A stretch of DNA of 43,016 bases from Rhizobium esperanzae (GCF_002204185.1 NZ_MXPU01000029.1:1-43016); one strand, 5' to 3'. Counted from the first letter of the stretch, positions 26,217 through 35,583 are shown. Numbers and translations are program-made. The notes: generated from the sequence alone by a model not told the origin.

Positions 26217-26384
26217 ATGCGTCTTTGGAAAGCATTTCTTGCAGATGACAACGGCGCAACGGCGGTAGAATACGGCCTGATCGCCGCCATCATTTGCACA
26301 GCGCTTGTCTCCGGTCTCGGCATCTTTAGCGGCAGCCTGCATAACGTCTTCAACGTGGTCGGCAACAATATCACCGTCAATTGA
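26217..26384 (+). CDS. Flp family type IVb pilin (small)
   Basis: 55-residue prepilin (MRLWKAFLADDNGATAVEYG) from ATG 26217 with GAAGG 8 bases upstream. Hallmarks of the Flp/TadG-secreted class are a short charged leader, a Gly13 cleavage site followed by ATAVEY (Glu at +5 and Tyr at +6 of the mature pilin), then one hydrophobic helix (LIAAIICTALVSGLGIF) and a short polar tail. A prepilin peptidase of the TadV/CpaA type would cut it. No cpa/tad genes are in this window, so it is a lone pilin or one of several paralogues. Too short for a standard ORF size cutoff. Confidence 0.92.
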   Translation: MRLWKAFLADDNGATAVEYGLIAAIICTALVSGLGIFSGSLHNVFNVVGNNITVN

Positions 26385-26399
26385 CGAAGCTGCGGACGA

Positions 26400-27284
26400 T
26401 CACTGCCTGAGCTTGTGTTCGTCCACTTTCAGCGCGTCGGCAAGGCGTGCTTTCGCCGAGCCCGGCTGGAGCGGCTTCTGCTGGCTCTCGTGCGGAGCCC
26501 ATCCGGAGACATAGATGATCGAGAATGTCGCGCGAATGCGTCCGTCGGGATCGGAATGGCGTTCGGCGTAGATCTCTGCGGCGCGCAGGAAGAAGGCGCG
26601 CGTCAGCGGCATGCGACTGCGGGCTGCAAGCGGATTGCTCATGCCCATTGCCCTGAGATCGCGCATCAGCGGGAAGAGCGAGTCGTATCGGACCGTATAG
26701 TTCTCAGCGTCGATCACCGGAAGGGTGAAGCCGGCGCGCTGCATCAGACTGCCGATATCGCGCACATCGGCGAAAGGGATGACGCGCGGGCTTGCGCCGC
26801 CCGTCATCTCGACCTCGGCTGCCAAAAGCACGTCGCGCAGTTCCTGCAGCGTCCCGGCGCCGGGAATGGCCGCCAGGAACAGGCCGTCCGGCTTCAGGGC
26901 GCGGCGAATCTGGATGAAAACGCCGGGCGTATCGTTGGTCAGATGAAGGTTGAGCGGCGCGAGGATGAGATTGACCGATTGCGGCGCAAGCGGCACGTCC
27001 TCGAGCGTCGCCTCGACAAAAGTTTCGCCTGGGCCCGCATACGTCTTCTCGCTCTCGACGCGGATCATCGTGCCGATCTTGCCCGTCGCCATTGCCGCGC
27101 GGGCGGCTGCACCGGTCGTGCCATGCAATTCAACGGCGGTTTCGAAGCGCCGCTCGACGACATCAAGCCTCTCGGCTATTTCCTCGGCCGCGATGTCGAG
27201 CAGGAAGGCGGCTTTCAAATCGTTGTTAACGAGCGCGCGATGGCGATGTGCGGCGATCAGGGCTCTGTCGAAGATCGTTTCCAT
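26400..27284 (-). CDS. SAM-dependent methyltransferase (NDUFAF5/BioC-like)
   Basis: 294-residue protein; ATG 27284 (METIFDRALIAAHRHRALVN) is preferred, with an ATG four codons earlier at 27296 also possible. The central section is a class I methyltransferase-like fold of the BioC group, with the post-motif stretches VNLILAPLNLHLTND and IQIRRALKPDGLFLAAIPGA. The family is the bacterial counterpart of mitochondrial NDUFAF5, an assembly factor that hydroxylates a complex I subunit. Motif I is degenerate (VVERRFETAVELHGTTG), as in that subfamily. It is divergent from comF across a 77-base promoter gap. Function in rhizobia is inferred only. Confidence 0.85.
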   Translation of the reverse strand: METIFDRALIAAHRHRALVNNDLKAAFLLDIAAEEIAERLDVVERRFETAVELHGTTGAAARAAMATGKIGTMIRVESEKTYAGPGETFVEATLEDVPLAPQSVNLILAPLNLHLTNDTPGVFIQIRRALKPDGLFLAAIPGAGTLQELRDVLLAAEVEMTGGASPRVIPFADVRDIGSLMQRAGFTLPVIDAENYTVRYDSLFPLMRDLRAMGMSNPLAARSRMPLTRAFFLRAAEIYAERHSDPDGRIRATFSIIYVSGWAPHESQQKPLQPGSAKARLADALKVDEHKLRQ

Positions 27285-27361
27285 GGGGATGTCCATAGTC
27301 CCGGCTCGCTGCAGCGGCAAGGCGATTTTCCTTTCGAAGAGAACAGGCTAGTCTCGACCTC

Positions 27362-28138
27362 ATGAAACGGATCCACTCCGAACGGCCGGCAGATTTGCTC
27401 CGGGCGCATCTTCTGCGACCGTTTTTGGCGCTTGCCGATTTCCTCTATCCGCCCGCCTGTTCCGTCTGCGGCATTTCGACCGGCGGCCATCGCGGACTGT
27501 GTGCGAAATGCTGGTCCGGCATCCGCTTCATCGAGCGGCCCTATTGCGAAGTGCTCGGTATTCCCTTCTCGCATGATCTCGGCGCCGGCATCCTCAGCGC
27601 CGAGGCGATCGCCAATCCGCCGCCTTTCGACCGGTTGCGGTCAGCGGCGACGCACGACCATGCCGTCCGAGATCTCGTTCACGGGTTGAAATATCGCGAT
27701 CGCACCGATCTGGCGCCGATGATGGCCGGCTGGATGCTGCGTGCCTCCGACGGCGCCGTGGAAAGCTGCGATGCGCTGATCCCGGTGCCGTTGCACCGCA
27801 CCCGCATGCTGTCCCGTAAGTTCAACCAAGCTGCCGAACTTGCCCGCCATATGGCGAGCCTATCGGGCAAACCGTTGCTTGCTGCAACGCTCATCCGCGT
27901 CAAGCGCACCAGCCAGCAGGTCGGCCTCGGCGCCAAGGCGCGCGAGGACAATGTCAGAGGTGCTTTCGCGATTGCCAAAGGCTGCGAGAACGACGTTTTC
28001 GGCAAGCGTATTGTGCTTGTCGACGATGTCTACACAACAGGCGCGACAGTCGCCGCCGCCAGCCGGACGCTGCGGAAGGCGGGTGCGGCCGAGATAACGG
28101 TTTTGACCTTTGCAAGGGCCCTTTCCGAGCCTATATGA
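27362..28138 (+). CDS. ComF family phosphoribosyltransferase-like protein
   Basis: 258-residue protein (MKRIHSERPADLLRAHLLRP). Domain order is an N-terminal zinc-finger-like four-cysteine cluster Cys33-x2-Cys36 and Cys47-x2-Cys50 (PPACSVCGIST, LCAKCWSG), then a type I phosphoribosyltransferase domain with the PRPP-binding loop VLVDDVYTTGAT and the preceding QVGLGAKAREDNVRGAF. ComF proteins are needed for DNA uptake in naturally competent species, where they act in cytosolic handling of single-stranded DNA; in rhizobia the role is unproven. It leads a plus-strand gene run (glutaredoxin, nitrilase, DUF1178), with a gap of 28 bases to the next gene. Confidence 0.92.
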   Translation: MKRIHSERPADLLRAHLLRPFLALADFLYPPACSVCGISTGGHRGLCAKCWSGIRFIERPYCEVLGIPFSHDLGAGILSAEAIANPPPFDRLRSAATHDHAVRDLVHGLKYRDRTDLAPMMAGWMLRASDGAVESCDALIPVPLHRTRMLSRKFNQAAELARHMASLSGKPLLAATLIRVKRTSQQVGLGAKAREDNVRGAFAIAKGCENDVFGKRIVLVDDVYTTGATVAAASRTLRKAGAAEITVLTFARALSEPI

Positions 28139-28166
28139 CAGAAAATACCCGGCATCCGGAGATATC

Positions 28167-28424
28167 ATGGTACCCGTCACCATCTATACACGGCAGTTCT
28201 GCGGCTATTGCAGCCGCGCCAAGTCCCTTCTCGAACAAAAAGGCGTCCACTATATCGAGTACGACGCGACCTATTCGCCGGATCTTCGCCAGGAGATGGT
28301 CGGCAAGGCGAATGGGCGCGCGACCTTCCCGCAGATCTTCATCGGCGCCGAACATGTCGGCGGTTGTGACGACCTCTTCGCGCTCGATCGCGCCGGCAAG
28401 CTCGATCCGATGCTGGCGGCCTGA
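28167..28424 (+). CDS. grxC: Glutaredoxin 3
   Basis: 85-residue dithiol-type glutaredoxin, start ATG 28167 (MVPVTIYTRQFCGYCSRAKS) with GGAG 5 bases upstream. The active site is Cys12-Gly-Tyr-Cys15 rather than the more usual CPYC. The GSH-binding TFPQIFIG and GGCDDLFALDRAGKLDPM motifs follow. Reduces protein and small-molecule disulfides with glutathione. It belongs to the comF-nitrilase operon; the start of the downstream gene is 11 bases past its stop. Confidence 0.95.
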   Translation: MVPVTIYTRQFCGYCSRAKSLLEQKGVHYIEYDATYSPDLRQEMVGKANGRATFPQIFIGAEHVGGCDDLFALDRAGKLDPMLAA

Positions 28425-28435
28425 AGGAAGACCCG

Positions 28436-29293
28436 ATGAGCTTCAAGGCCGCCGCCGTTCAGATGTGCTCCGGGGTCGATCCGGCAAAGAACGCCACCGC
28501 CATGGCGCGGCTGGTGCGCGAGGCGGCCGCCAAAGGCGCCACCTATGTGCAGACGCCTGAAATGACCGGTATGCTGCAGCGTGACCGCGCGGCGGCACGC
28601 GCCGTGCTTACCGATGAGGCGCGCGATATTATCGTCAAGACGGGCTCCGAGCTTGCCAGGGAACTCGGCATCCACATGCATGTCGGCTCGACGGCGATCG
28701 CGCTTGCCGACGGCAAGATCGCCAATCGTGGCTTCCTCTTCGGTCCTGACGGGCGGATCCTCAATCGCTACGACAAGATCCATATGTTCGACGTTGATCT
28801 CGACAATGGTGAGAGCTGGCGTGAAAGCGCGTTCTATACGGCCGGCTCGGAAGCCCGCGTTCTGTCGCTGCCCTTTGCGGAAATGGGTTTTGCTATCTGC
28901 TACGACGTTCGCTTCCCCGCACTTTTCCGCGCTCAGGCCGTTGCCGGCGCCGAGGTAATGACGGTTCCTGCCGTGTTCACCAAGCAGACCGGTGAGGCGC
29001 ATTGGGAAATCCTGCTGAGAGCGCGCGCGATCGAGAACGGCGTTTTCGTCGTTGCCGCGGCGCAGGCCGGCCGGCACGAGGACGGGCGCGAGACCTTCGG
29101 TCACTCGATGATCATCGACCCCTGGGGCACGGTGTTGGCCTCGGCCGGCCCAACGGGCGAGGCGGTCATCGTCGCCGAGATCGATCCCGGCGCGGTCAAG
29201 GCCGCCCATGACAAGATCCCGAACCTGAAGAACGGTCGGGAATTCTCGGTCGAGAAAATCGCGGGGGCAGTCGCAGGAGGCGTCGCCGCTTGA
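28436..29293 (+). CDS. Carbon-nitrogen hydrolase (Nit1/Nit-like amidase)
   Basis: 285-residue member of the nitrilase superfamily with the Glu42-Lys114-Cys155 triad: TPEMTG (Glu42), RYDKIHMFDVD (Lys114) and GFAICYDVRFP (Cys155). The segment DPWGTVLASAGPTGEAVIVA fits the Nit1 branch, whose best known activity is deaminated-glutathione amidase (metabolite repair). It is 11 bases after glutaredoxin, which also fits a role linked to glutathione. Start ATG 28436 (MSFKAAAVQMCSGVDPAKNA). Stop overlaps the following gene start in a TTGA. Confidence 0.93.
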   Translation: MSFKAAAVQMCSGVDPAKNATAMARLVREAAAKGATYVQTPEMTGMLQRDRAAARAVLTDEARDIIVKTGSELARELGIHMHVGSTAIALADGKIANRGFLFGPDGRILNRYDKIHMFDVDLDNGESWRESAFYTAGSEARVLSLPFAEMGFAICYDVRFPALFRAQAVAGAEVMTVPAVFTKQTGEAHWEILLRARAIENGVFVVAAAQAGRHEDGRETFGHSMIIDPWGTVLASAGPTGEAVIVAEIDPGAVKAAHDKIPNLKNGREFSVEKIAGAVAGGVAA

Positions 29294-29718
29294 TCCGCTA
29301 TTCCCTCACCTGCGACAATGCCCATGAATTTGAAGGCTGGTTCTCAGAAAGCGCCGATTTCGACCGTCAGGTCGCGAGCGGGTTTCTGACCTGCCCGATC
29401 TGCCATTCCGCCGCCGTCTCCAAGCTCCTGATGGCGCCTTCGGTGTCGACTGCGCGCAAGAAGGACGAGAGGCAGACGCTGGCGATGGACGCCATGCGCC
29501 GGGAGGCCCTGCAAAAGCTGAAAGAGGCGGTCGCCGCCGTCAAAGCCAATTCCGAGGATGTGGGCACGAAGTTCCCTGAGGAAGCCCGCAAGATCCATTA
29601 CGGCGAGGCGGACGCCCGCGGCATCATCGGCCAGGCGACGGTCGACGAGGCCCAGGCGCTGGTGGAGGAAGGCATCGAGATCGCCGCCATTCCGGTACTG
29701 CCGGAAGACGTGAACTGA
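29290..29718 (+). CDS. DUF1178 family protein
   Basis: 142-residue cytosolic protein of the DUF1178 family. It starts with TTG 29290 (read MIRYSLTCDNAHEFEGWFSE), overlapping the preceding stop (TTGA), so translation is coupled. The N-terminal portion looks like a zinc ribbon: Cys8 in LTCDNAHEF and Cys35-x2-Cys38 in LTCPICHS. After a helical, Lys/Ala-rich middle it ends with IHYGEADARGIIGQATVDEA and EEGIEIAAIPVLPED, family-typical. Function unknown. Conserved next to the nitrilase in many alpha-proteobacteria. Confidence 0.93.
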   Translation: MIRYSLTCDNAHEFEGWFSESADFDRQVASGFLTCPICHSAAVSKLLMAPSVSTARKKDERQTLAMDAMRREALQKLKEAVAAVKANSEDVGTKFPEEARKIHYGEADARGIIGQATVDEAQALVEEGIEIAAIPVLPEDVN

Positions 29719-29800
29719 GATGCATTCAGTTCACCTGGCCCCTCTTGAAAGTTGGCGGGAAGGCGCCGCAGAAAGTTAGCCGATTAATTGTCTGCGGGAA

Positions 29801-30547
29801 CTATGCCGGCCGCTTTGCCAGCAACATGTAGTTCACGTCCATATCCTTGGACAGGTTCCACTGGTTGGACAGTGGATTGAAGAAGACGCCGGTGCGGTCG
29901 GTAATCTCAAGGCCGCTTGCCGTGAGCGGCTTTTCCAGCTCTTCCGGGCGCACCAGCTTTTCATACTGATGGGTGCCGCGCGGCAGCCAGCGCAGGATGT
30001 TTTCAGCGGCGAAGATGGCAAGGGCCGCCGCCTTCATCGTGCGGTTGATCGTGGCGACGAAGATCAGGCCGCCGGGGCGGACCATCTTTGCGCAGGTCGT
30101 CATGAAGAGTTCGACGTCGGCGACGTGTTCGACCACTTCCATGTTCAAGACGATATCGAAAATCTCGCCGGCGTCGGCAAGTTCCTCGGCGGTGACGGCG
30201 CGATAGTCGACCGGAACGCCTGAGGTCTTCGCATGGGTCGAGGCGATGCCGATATTCTTCTCGGAGGGGTCCGCGCCGACGACAGAGGCGCCCATGCGGG
30301 CGACGGGTTCGGACAGGAGACCGCCGCCGCAGCCGATATCGAGCACGCGCAGGCCTTCGAGCGGGCGGGCGCTTTTCGGATCACGGCCGAAATTCTCGCA
30401 GGCCTTGTCTCTTATATAGGCGAGACGGACGGGGTTGAATTTGTGCAGTGGCTTGAACTTGCCGGTCGGGCTCCACCATTCCGCCGCCATCGCCGAGAAG
30501 CGGTCCACTTCGCCCTGGTCGATCGTGCTCCTGGCGCCTTCCGTCAT
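29801..30547 (-). CDS. ubiG: Ubiquinone biosynthesis O-methyltransferase
   Basis: Makes the two O-methylations of ubiquinone. The protein has 248 residues; the start is ATG 30547 (MTEGARSTIDQGEVDRFSAM), 6 bases after AAGGAG, with another ATG directly ahead at 30550. SAM motif I is VLDIGCGGGLLSEPVARMGA (residues about 68-87), followed by ADPSEKNIGIAS and the UbiG-type NMEVVEHVADVELFM and FVATINRTMKA. Near-complete for the family. Convergent with the DUF1178 gene, leaving an 82-base gap with no clear terminator. Confidence 0.96.
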   Translation of the reverse strand: MTEGARSTIDQGEVDRFSAMAAEWWSPTGKFKPLHKFNPVRLAYIRDKACENFGRDPKSARPLEGLRVLDIGCGGGLLSEPVARMGASVVGADPSEKNIGIASTHAKTSGVPVDYRAVTAEELADAGEIFDIVLNMEVVEHVADVELFMTTCAKMVRPGGLIFVATINRTMKAAALAIFAAENILRWLPRGTHQYEKLVRPEELEKPLTASGLEITDRTGVFFNPLSNQWNLSKDMDVNYMLLAKRPA

Positions 30548-30843
30548 CATCTACTCCTTGCGTTCGTGACAAGTGAAGTCGGACGATCGGCGGCATAAGT
30601 CAAGGGCGGAGGTTATCGAGGAGCGACGGGCGTGCAGACGCTCGGCAATTGCTTTATATCGTGCGCTTGCCTCCCCCCGCCAAACTCGCTAAGAGACCCC
30701 GCAACTTGGGGCCTTCAGGGCCTGGGCTTTTAGAGCGGTTCCAAAAACTAGGAGCCCGGCTCTTTCGCCAAGCCGTTCGCCCCAGAGCTTTCGTGATGCC
30801 GGGTCGGGTTTCCGCTTCCCGGCGCCAGTCGTGGTAGAGGCAT

Positions 30844-32118
30844 ATGGCACGCATCGTAATGAAATTCGGCGGCACGTCCGTCGCTGACCTGGACCGCATC
30901 AAGAACGTTGCCCGCCACGTCAAACGCGAAGTCGATGCCGGTCACGAGGTCGCGGTGGTGGTCTCGGCGATGTCAGGCAAGACCAATGAGCTGGTCGGCT
31001 GGGTGCAGGGCACGCCGAAGGTCATCGGCGCCAATTCGCCGTTTTACGATGCGCGGGAATATGATGCGGTCGTCGCCTCCGGTGAGCAGGTGACCTCGGG
31101 GCTGCTGGCGATCGCATTGCAGGCGATGGATATCAATGCGCGGTCCTGGCAGGGATGGCAGATTCCGATCCGCACGGACAACGCACATGGCGCAGCCCGG
31201 ATTCTGGAGATCGACGGTTCCGACATCGTCAAGCGGATGGGCGAGGGGCAGGTCGCCGTCATCGCCGGCTTCCAGGGGTTGGGACCGGACAACCGCATCG
31301 CCACTCTGGGACGCGGCGGGTCGGACACGTCGGCCGTCGCCATTGCCGCGGCTGTCAAAGCGGATCGCTGCGATATCTATACCGATGTCGACGGTGTCTA
31401 TACGACCGATCCGCGCATCGTGCCGCAGGCGCGCAGGCTGAAGAAGATCGCCTTCGAGGAAATGCTGGAGATGGCCTCGCTCGGCGCCAAGGTGCTGCAG
31501 GTGCGTTCGGTCGAGCTTGCCATGGTGCACAAGGTGCGTACCTTCGTGCGCTCGTCTTTCGAAGATCCCGATGCTCCGGGCATGGGCGATCTGTTGAACC
31601 CGCCCGGAACGCTGATTTGTGACGAGGATGAAATCGTGGAACAGGAAGTAGTCACCGGCATCGCCTATGCCAAGGATGAGGCTCAGATCTCGCTTCGCCG
31701 TCTTGCCGACCGGCCGGGCGTCTCCGCGGCGATCTTCGGGCCGCTTGCCGAATCCCATATCAATGTCGACATGATCGTCCAGAATATTTCCGAGGACGGA
31801 TCGAAGACCGACATGACCTTCACCGTGCCGTCAGGCGACGTCGAGAAGGCGATCAAGGTGCTCGGCGATCATAAGGAGAAGATCGGCTACGATGTCGTGC
31901 AGAACGAATCGGGGCTGGTGAAAGTCTCAGTCATCGGCATCGGCATGCGCAGCCATGCCGGCGTCGCTGCCACCGCGTTTCGCGCCCTTGCCGAAAAAGG
32001 CATCAACATCAAGGCGATCACCACCTCCGAGATCAAGATTTCCATCCTGATCGACGGTCCCTATGCAGAACTCGCTGTCAGGACTTTGCATTCCTGCTAC
32101 GGTCTGGATAAGAATTGA
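30844..32118 (+). CDS. lysC: Aspartate kinase
   Basis: First enzyme of the aspartate family pathway (Lys, Met, Thr, diaminopimelate). 424 residues from ATG 30844 (MARIVMKFGGTSVADLDRIK). The N-terminal kinase domain holds KFGGTSVAD, GRGGSDTSAVAIAA and the YTDVDGVYTTDPR motif. Two C-terminal ACT domains (about 265-335 and 345-424) provide allosteric control, e.g. LVKVSVIGIGMRSHAGVA. The upstream gap of 296 bases holds GC-rich hairpin-capable sequence but no recognised riboswitch. Starts a plus-strand run leading to clpB. Confidence 0.98.
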   Translation: MARIVMKFGGTSVADLDRIKNVARHVKREVDAGHEVAVVVSAMSGKTNELVGWVQGTPKVIGANSPFYDAREYDAVVASGEQVTSGLLAIALQAMDINARSWQGWQIPIRTDNAHGAARILEIDGSDIVKRMGEGQVAVIAGFQGLGPDNRIATLGRGGSDTSAVAIAAAVKADRCDIYTDVDGVYTTDPRIVPQARRLKKIAFEEMLEMASLGAKVLQVRSVELAMVHKVRTFVRSSFEDPDAPGMGDLLNPPGTLICDEDEIVEQEVVTGIAYAKDEAQISLRRLADRPGVSAAIFGPLAESHINVDMIVQNISEDGSKTDMTFTVPSGDVEKAIKVLGDHKEKIGYDVVQNESGLVKVSVIGIGMRSHAGVAATAFRALAEKGINIKAITTSEIKISILIDGPYAELAVRTLHSCYGLDKN

Positions 32119-32207
32119 TTCCCAGTGGGCGGCCTGCCCCTTCAGGTTGAGTAGACGAGGGCCGGCCTGCCGGGACTGAGTGCGTTGTTTCGGGAGCTTG
32201 AGACGCC

Positions 32208-34475
32208 ATGAGAGACCTTTCCGGCGGTCCGCGCGTGCTGCTCAGGCGGCTGCGCGAGTTAATGGCAGAGCCGCTGGAGCCGCAGGATCGTCTTGACCGG
32301 ATCGTCCGCCAGATTGCCAGCAACATGGTGGCGGAAGTCTGCTCCGTCTATGTGCTGCGCGCCGACGGTGTGCTCGAACTCTACGCGACCGAAGGCCTCA
32401 ACCGCGAGGCGGTGCACCTTGCGCAGCTGAAGATGGGGCAGGGCCTCGTCGGCACGATCGCCGCCTCGGCGCAGCCGCTGAACCTTTCCGACGCGCAGTC
32501 GCATCCGGCCTTCCGCTACCTGCCGGAGACGGGCGAAGAAATCTACCATTCCTTCCTCGGTGTGCCGATCCTCAGGACCGGGCGCTCGCTTGGCGTTCTC
32601 GTCGTCCAGAACAAGGCGAGCCGCAACTATCGCGAGGAGGAGGTGGAAGCACTCGAAACGACGGCGATGGTGCTTGCCGAGATGATCGCCACCGGCGAGC
32701 TCAAGAAGATCACCAAGCCGGGCCTCGAACTCGACCTGACGCGTTCGGTGACGATTGATGGCGACACCTATAATGACGGCATCGGCCTCGGCTATGTCGT
32801 CTTGCACGAGCCGCGCATCGTCGTCACCAACCTGCTGAACGAGGATGCTGAGAAGGAAATCCGCCGGCTGGCGGAGGCCATGGGGTCGCTCAGGATCTCG
32901 ATCGACGACATGCTGTCGCGCCGCGACGTGTCGATGGAAGGCGAGCATCGCGAGGTGCTCGAAACCTATCGCATGTTCGCGCATGACCAAGGCTGGGTGC
33001 GCAAGCTCGAGGAAGCGATCCGCAACGGCCTGACGGCGGAAGCGGCGGTCGAAAAGGTGCAGAGCGACACCAAGGCGCGGATGATGCGGTTGACTGACCC
33101 TTATCTGCGTGAACGCATGCACGATTTCGAGGACCTGGCGAACCGGCTGCTCAGGCAGTTGACGGGTTATACCGGGCGCACGACCGCCGAGGGTTTTCCC
33201 AATGACGCGATCATCCTGGCGCGGGCCATGGGGGCGGCCGAGCTGCTCGATTATCCCCGCGCCAATGTGCGCGGACTGGTGCTGGAAGAGGGGGCGGTGA
33301 CGAGCCATGTGGTGATCGTGGCCCGTGCCATGGGCATTCCCGTCATCGGCCAGGCGGCGGGTGTTGTGGCGCTCGCCGAGAATGGCGATGCCGTGATCAT
33401 CGACGCCGACGAAGGGCATGTGCATCTCCGTCCGATGGCCGATCATCGGCGCTCCTACGAGGAAAAAGTGCGTTTCCGCGCGAGGCGGCAGGAGCAGTTC
33501 CGGGCGCTACGCGCCATCGAGCCGGTCACGAAGGACGGCCAGCGGATCTCGCTGATGATGAATGCCGGCCTGCTGGTCGACCTGCCGCAGCTCTCGGAAT
33601 CGGGTGCGGAGGGCATCGGTCTCTTCCGCACCGAGCTGCAGTTCATGATCGCTTCGACCATGCCGAAGGCGGAAGAGCAGGAGCAGTTCTACCGTAATGT
33701 GATCAAACAGGCGGCAGGCCGCGTGGTCACCTTCCGCACGCTCGATATCGGCGGCGACAAGGTGGTGCCGTATTTCCGAGGTCATGAGGAGGAAAATCCC
33801 GCACTCGGGTGGCGCGCGATCCGGCTGTCACTCGACAGGCCGGGATTGTTGCGCACCCAGCTGCGCGCCCTGCTGAAGGCATCGGCCGGCACCGAGCTGA
33901 AGCTGATGGTCCCGATGGTGACCGAAGTTTCCGAGCTGAAGATGGTGCGCGAACTCCTGCAGAAGGAAGTGCAGCATCTGTCGCGCTTCGGGCATGGGCT
34001 GCCGCGCAAGCTGCAATTCGGAGCGATGCTGGAGGTGCCCGCGCTGCTCTGGCAGCTCGACGAGCTGATGGAGGCGGTCGATTTCGTCTCGGTCGGTTCC
34101 AACGACCTCTTCCAGTTTTCGATGGCGGTCGATCGCGGCAATGCGCGCGTGTCCGATCGCTTCGACCCCCTCGGCAAGCCGTTTTTGCGGATCCTCCGTG
34201 ATATCGTGCGCGGGGCGGATCGGAACACGACGCCAGTGACGCTTTGCGGCGAGCTTGCCGGCAAGCCGCTTTCGGCAATGGCGCTGCTCGGCATCGGCTT
34301 TCGGTCGATCTCGATGTCGCCGGCCTCGATCGGTCCGGTAAAGGCGATGCTGCTCGGGCTTGATGTCGGGGCGCTGGCGAAGGTGATGGACGAAGTGCTG
34401 GACGATCATCGCAGCACGGTGCCGATGCGCGAGGTGCTTGCCCGCTTCGCCGAGAGCCACAATATTCCCCTTTAG
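32208..34475 (+). CDS. ptsP: Phosphoenolpyruvate-protein phosphotransferase, nitrogen type (EI-Ntr)
   Basis: First kinase of the PTS-Ntr regulatory chain (PtsP to NPr to EIIA-Ntr), which tunes K+ transport and nitrogen-related metabolism in alpha-proteobacteria. 755 residues: N-terminal GAF domain (about 1-160) that senses small effectors, the EI N-domain, the phospho-histidine domain with catalytic His367 (VTSHVVIVARAMG), and the PEP-binding TIM barrel (ALGWRAIRLSLDRPGLLRTQ, then FVSVGSNDLFQFSMAVDRGN and VTLCGELAG). Start ATG 32208 (MRDLSGGPRVLLRRLRELMA). 89 bases after lysC and 28 bases before prfA. Confidence 0.97.
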   Translation: MRDLSGGPRVLLRRLRELMAEPLEPQDRLDRIVRQIASNMVAEVCSVYVLRADGVLELYATEGLNREAVHLAQLKMGQGLVGTIAASAQPLNLSDAQSHPAFRYLPETGEEIYHSFLGVPILRTGRSLGVLVVQNKASRNYREEEVEALETTAMVLAEMIATGELKKITKPGLELDLTRSVTIDGDTYNDGIGLGYVVLHEPRIVVTNLLNEDAEKEIRRLAEAMGSLRISIDDMLSRRDVSMEGEHREVLETYRMFAHDQGWVRKLEEAIRNGLTAEAAVEKVQSDTKARMMRLTDPYLRERMHDFEDLANRLLRQLTGYTGRTTAEGFPNDAIILARAMGAAELLDYPRANVRGLVLEEGAVTSHVVIVARAMGIPVIGQAAGVVALAENGDAVIIDADEGHVHLRPMADHRRSYEEKVRFRARRQEQFRALRAIEPVTKDGQRISLMMNAGLLVDLPQLSESGAEGIGLFRTELQFMIASTMPKAEEQEQFYRNVIKQAAGRVVTFRTLDIGGDKVVPYFRGHEEENPALGWRAIRLSLDRPGLLRTQLRALLKASAGTELKLMVPMVTEVSELKMVRELLQKEVQHLSRFGHGLPRKLQFGAMLEVPALLWQLDELMEAVDFVSVGSNDLFQFSMAVDRGNARVSDRFDPLGKPFLRILRDIVRGADRNTTPVTLCGELAGKPLSAMALLGIGFRSISMSPASIGPVKAMLLGLDVGALAKVMDEVLDDHRSTVPMREVLARFAESHNIPL

Positions 34476-34503
34476 AGAAATATAAGAAGAATCGGAGTGA
34501 AGG

Positions 34504-35583
34504 GTGGCGAAGCTTCCCGTTGAAAAGATGCGCGAGCTGGAACGCCGTTTCGGCGAGATCGAGGCGCGCATGTCGGCCGGTCCGGCCGCCGATGTCTATG
34601 TGAAGCTCGCATCCGAATATTCCGAGCTGCAGCCTGTCGTGGCGAAGATCCGCGCCTATGAGAAGGCTGTCGCCGAGCTTGCCGATCTCGAAACGCTGCT
34701 CGAGGACAAATCGGTCGATCGCGAGATGCGCGATCTTGCCGAACTCGAACTGCCCGAAGTGAAAGCGCGGATCGAGGTGCTGGAGCAGGAAATGCAGATC
34801 CTGCTTCTGCCGAAGGACGCAGCCGACGAAAAGAGCGCGATCCTGGAAATCCGCGCCGGCACCGGCGGCTCGGAAGCTGCCCTTTTTGCCGGCGATCTTT
34901 TCCGGATGTACGAACGTTTCGCGTCGGAAAAGGGCTGGAAGGTAGAGGTGCTCTCGGCAAGCGAGGGTGAAGCCGGCGGCTACAAGGAGATCATCGCGAC
35001 GATCACAGGCCGGGGCGTCTTCGCCAAGTTGAAGTTCGAATCCGGCGTGCACCGTGTGCAGCGCGTGCCGGAGACCGAAGCAGGCGGGCGCATCCATACT
35101 TCGGCCGCGACGGTGGCGGTGCTGCCGGAAGCCGAGGAGATCGACATCGACATTCGGCCGGAAGATATTCGCATCGATACGATGCGCTCGTCGGGCGCCG
35201 GCGGCCAGCACGTCAATACGACGGACTCGGCGGTGCGCATCACCCATCTGCCGACCGGCATCGTCGTCACCAGCTCGGAAAAATCGCAGCATCAGAACCG
35301 CGCCAAGGCGATGCAGGTCTTGCGTTCCAGGCTTTACGATGCCGAGCGGCAGCGGGCCGATAGCGAGCGCTCGGCCGATCGCAAGAGCCAGGTCGGCTCC
35401 GGTGATCGTTCGGAACGCATCCGTACCTACAATTTTCCCCAGGGGCGCGTCACGGACCATCGTATCAATCTGACGCTTTACAAGCTCGACCGGATGATGG
35501 AAGGCGAGATCGAAGAGGTCGTCGACGCACTGATGGCCGATTATCAGGCAAGCCAGCTGGCGCAGCTCGGCGAACAGCAATGA
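34504..35583 (+). CDS. prfA: Peptide chain release factor 1
   Basis: Recognises UAA and UAG. 359 residues from GTG 34504 (read MAKLPVEKMRELERRFGEIE). The codon-recognition tripeptide PET (189-191, RVPETEAGGRIHTS) is the alpha-proteobacterial form of the PxT motif, and the catalytic GGQ is at 233-235 (SGAGGQHVNTTDS). The domain 1 helix bundle and C-terminal helix match full-length RF1. The stop codon overlaps the prmC ATG by four bases. PrmC methylates the GGQ glutamine, so the two are translationally coupled and functionally paired. Confidence 0.98.
   Translation: MAKLPVEKMRELERRFGEIEARMSAGPAADVYVKLASEYSELQPVVAKIRAYEKAVAELADLETLLEDKSVDREMRDLAELELPEVKARIEVLEQEMQILLLPKDAADEKSAILEIRAGTGGSEAALFAGDLFRMYERFASEKGWKVEVLSASEGEAGGYKEIIATITGRGVFAKLKFESGVHRVQRVPETEAGGRIHTSAATVAVLPEAEEIDIDIRPEDIRIDTMRSSGAGGQHVNTTDSAVRITHLPTGIVVTSSEKSQHQNRAKAMQVLRSRLYDAERQRADSERSADRKSQVGSGDRSERIRTYNFPQGRVTDHRINLTLYKLDRMMEGEIEEVVDALMADYQASQLAQLGEQQ

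Noticed and set aside
30551..30843. Possible riboswitch in the lysC leader
   Set aside because: GC-rich hairpins are seen, but nothing matches the conserved core of the lysine riboswitch.
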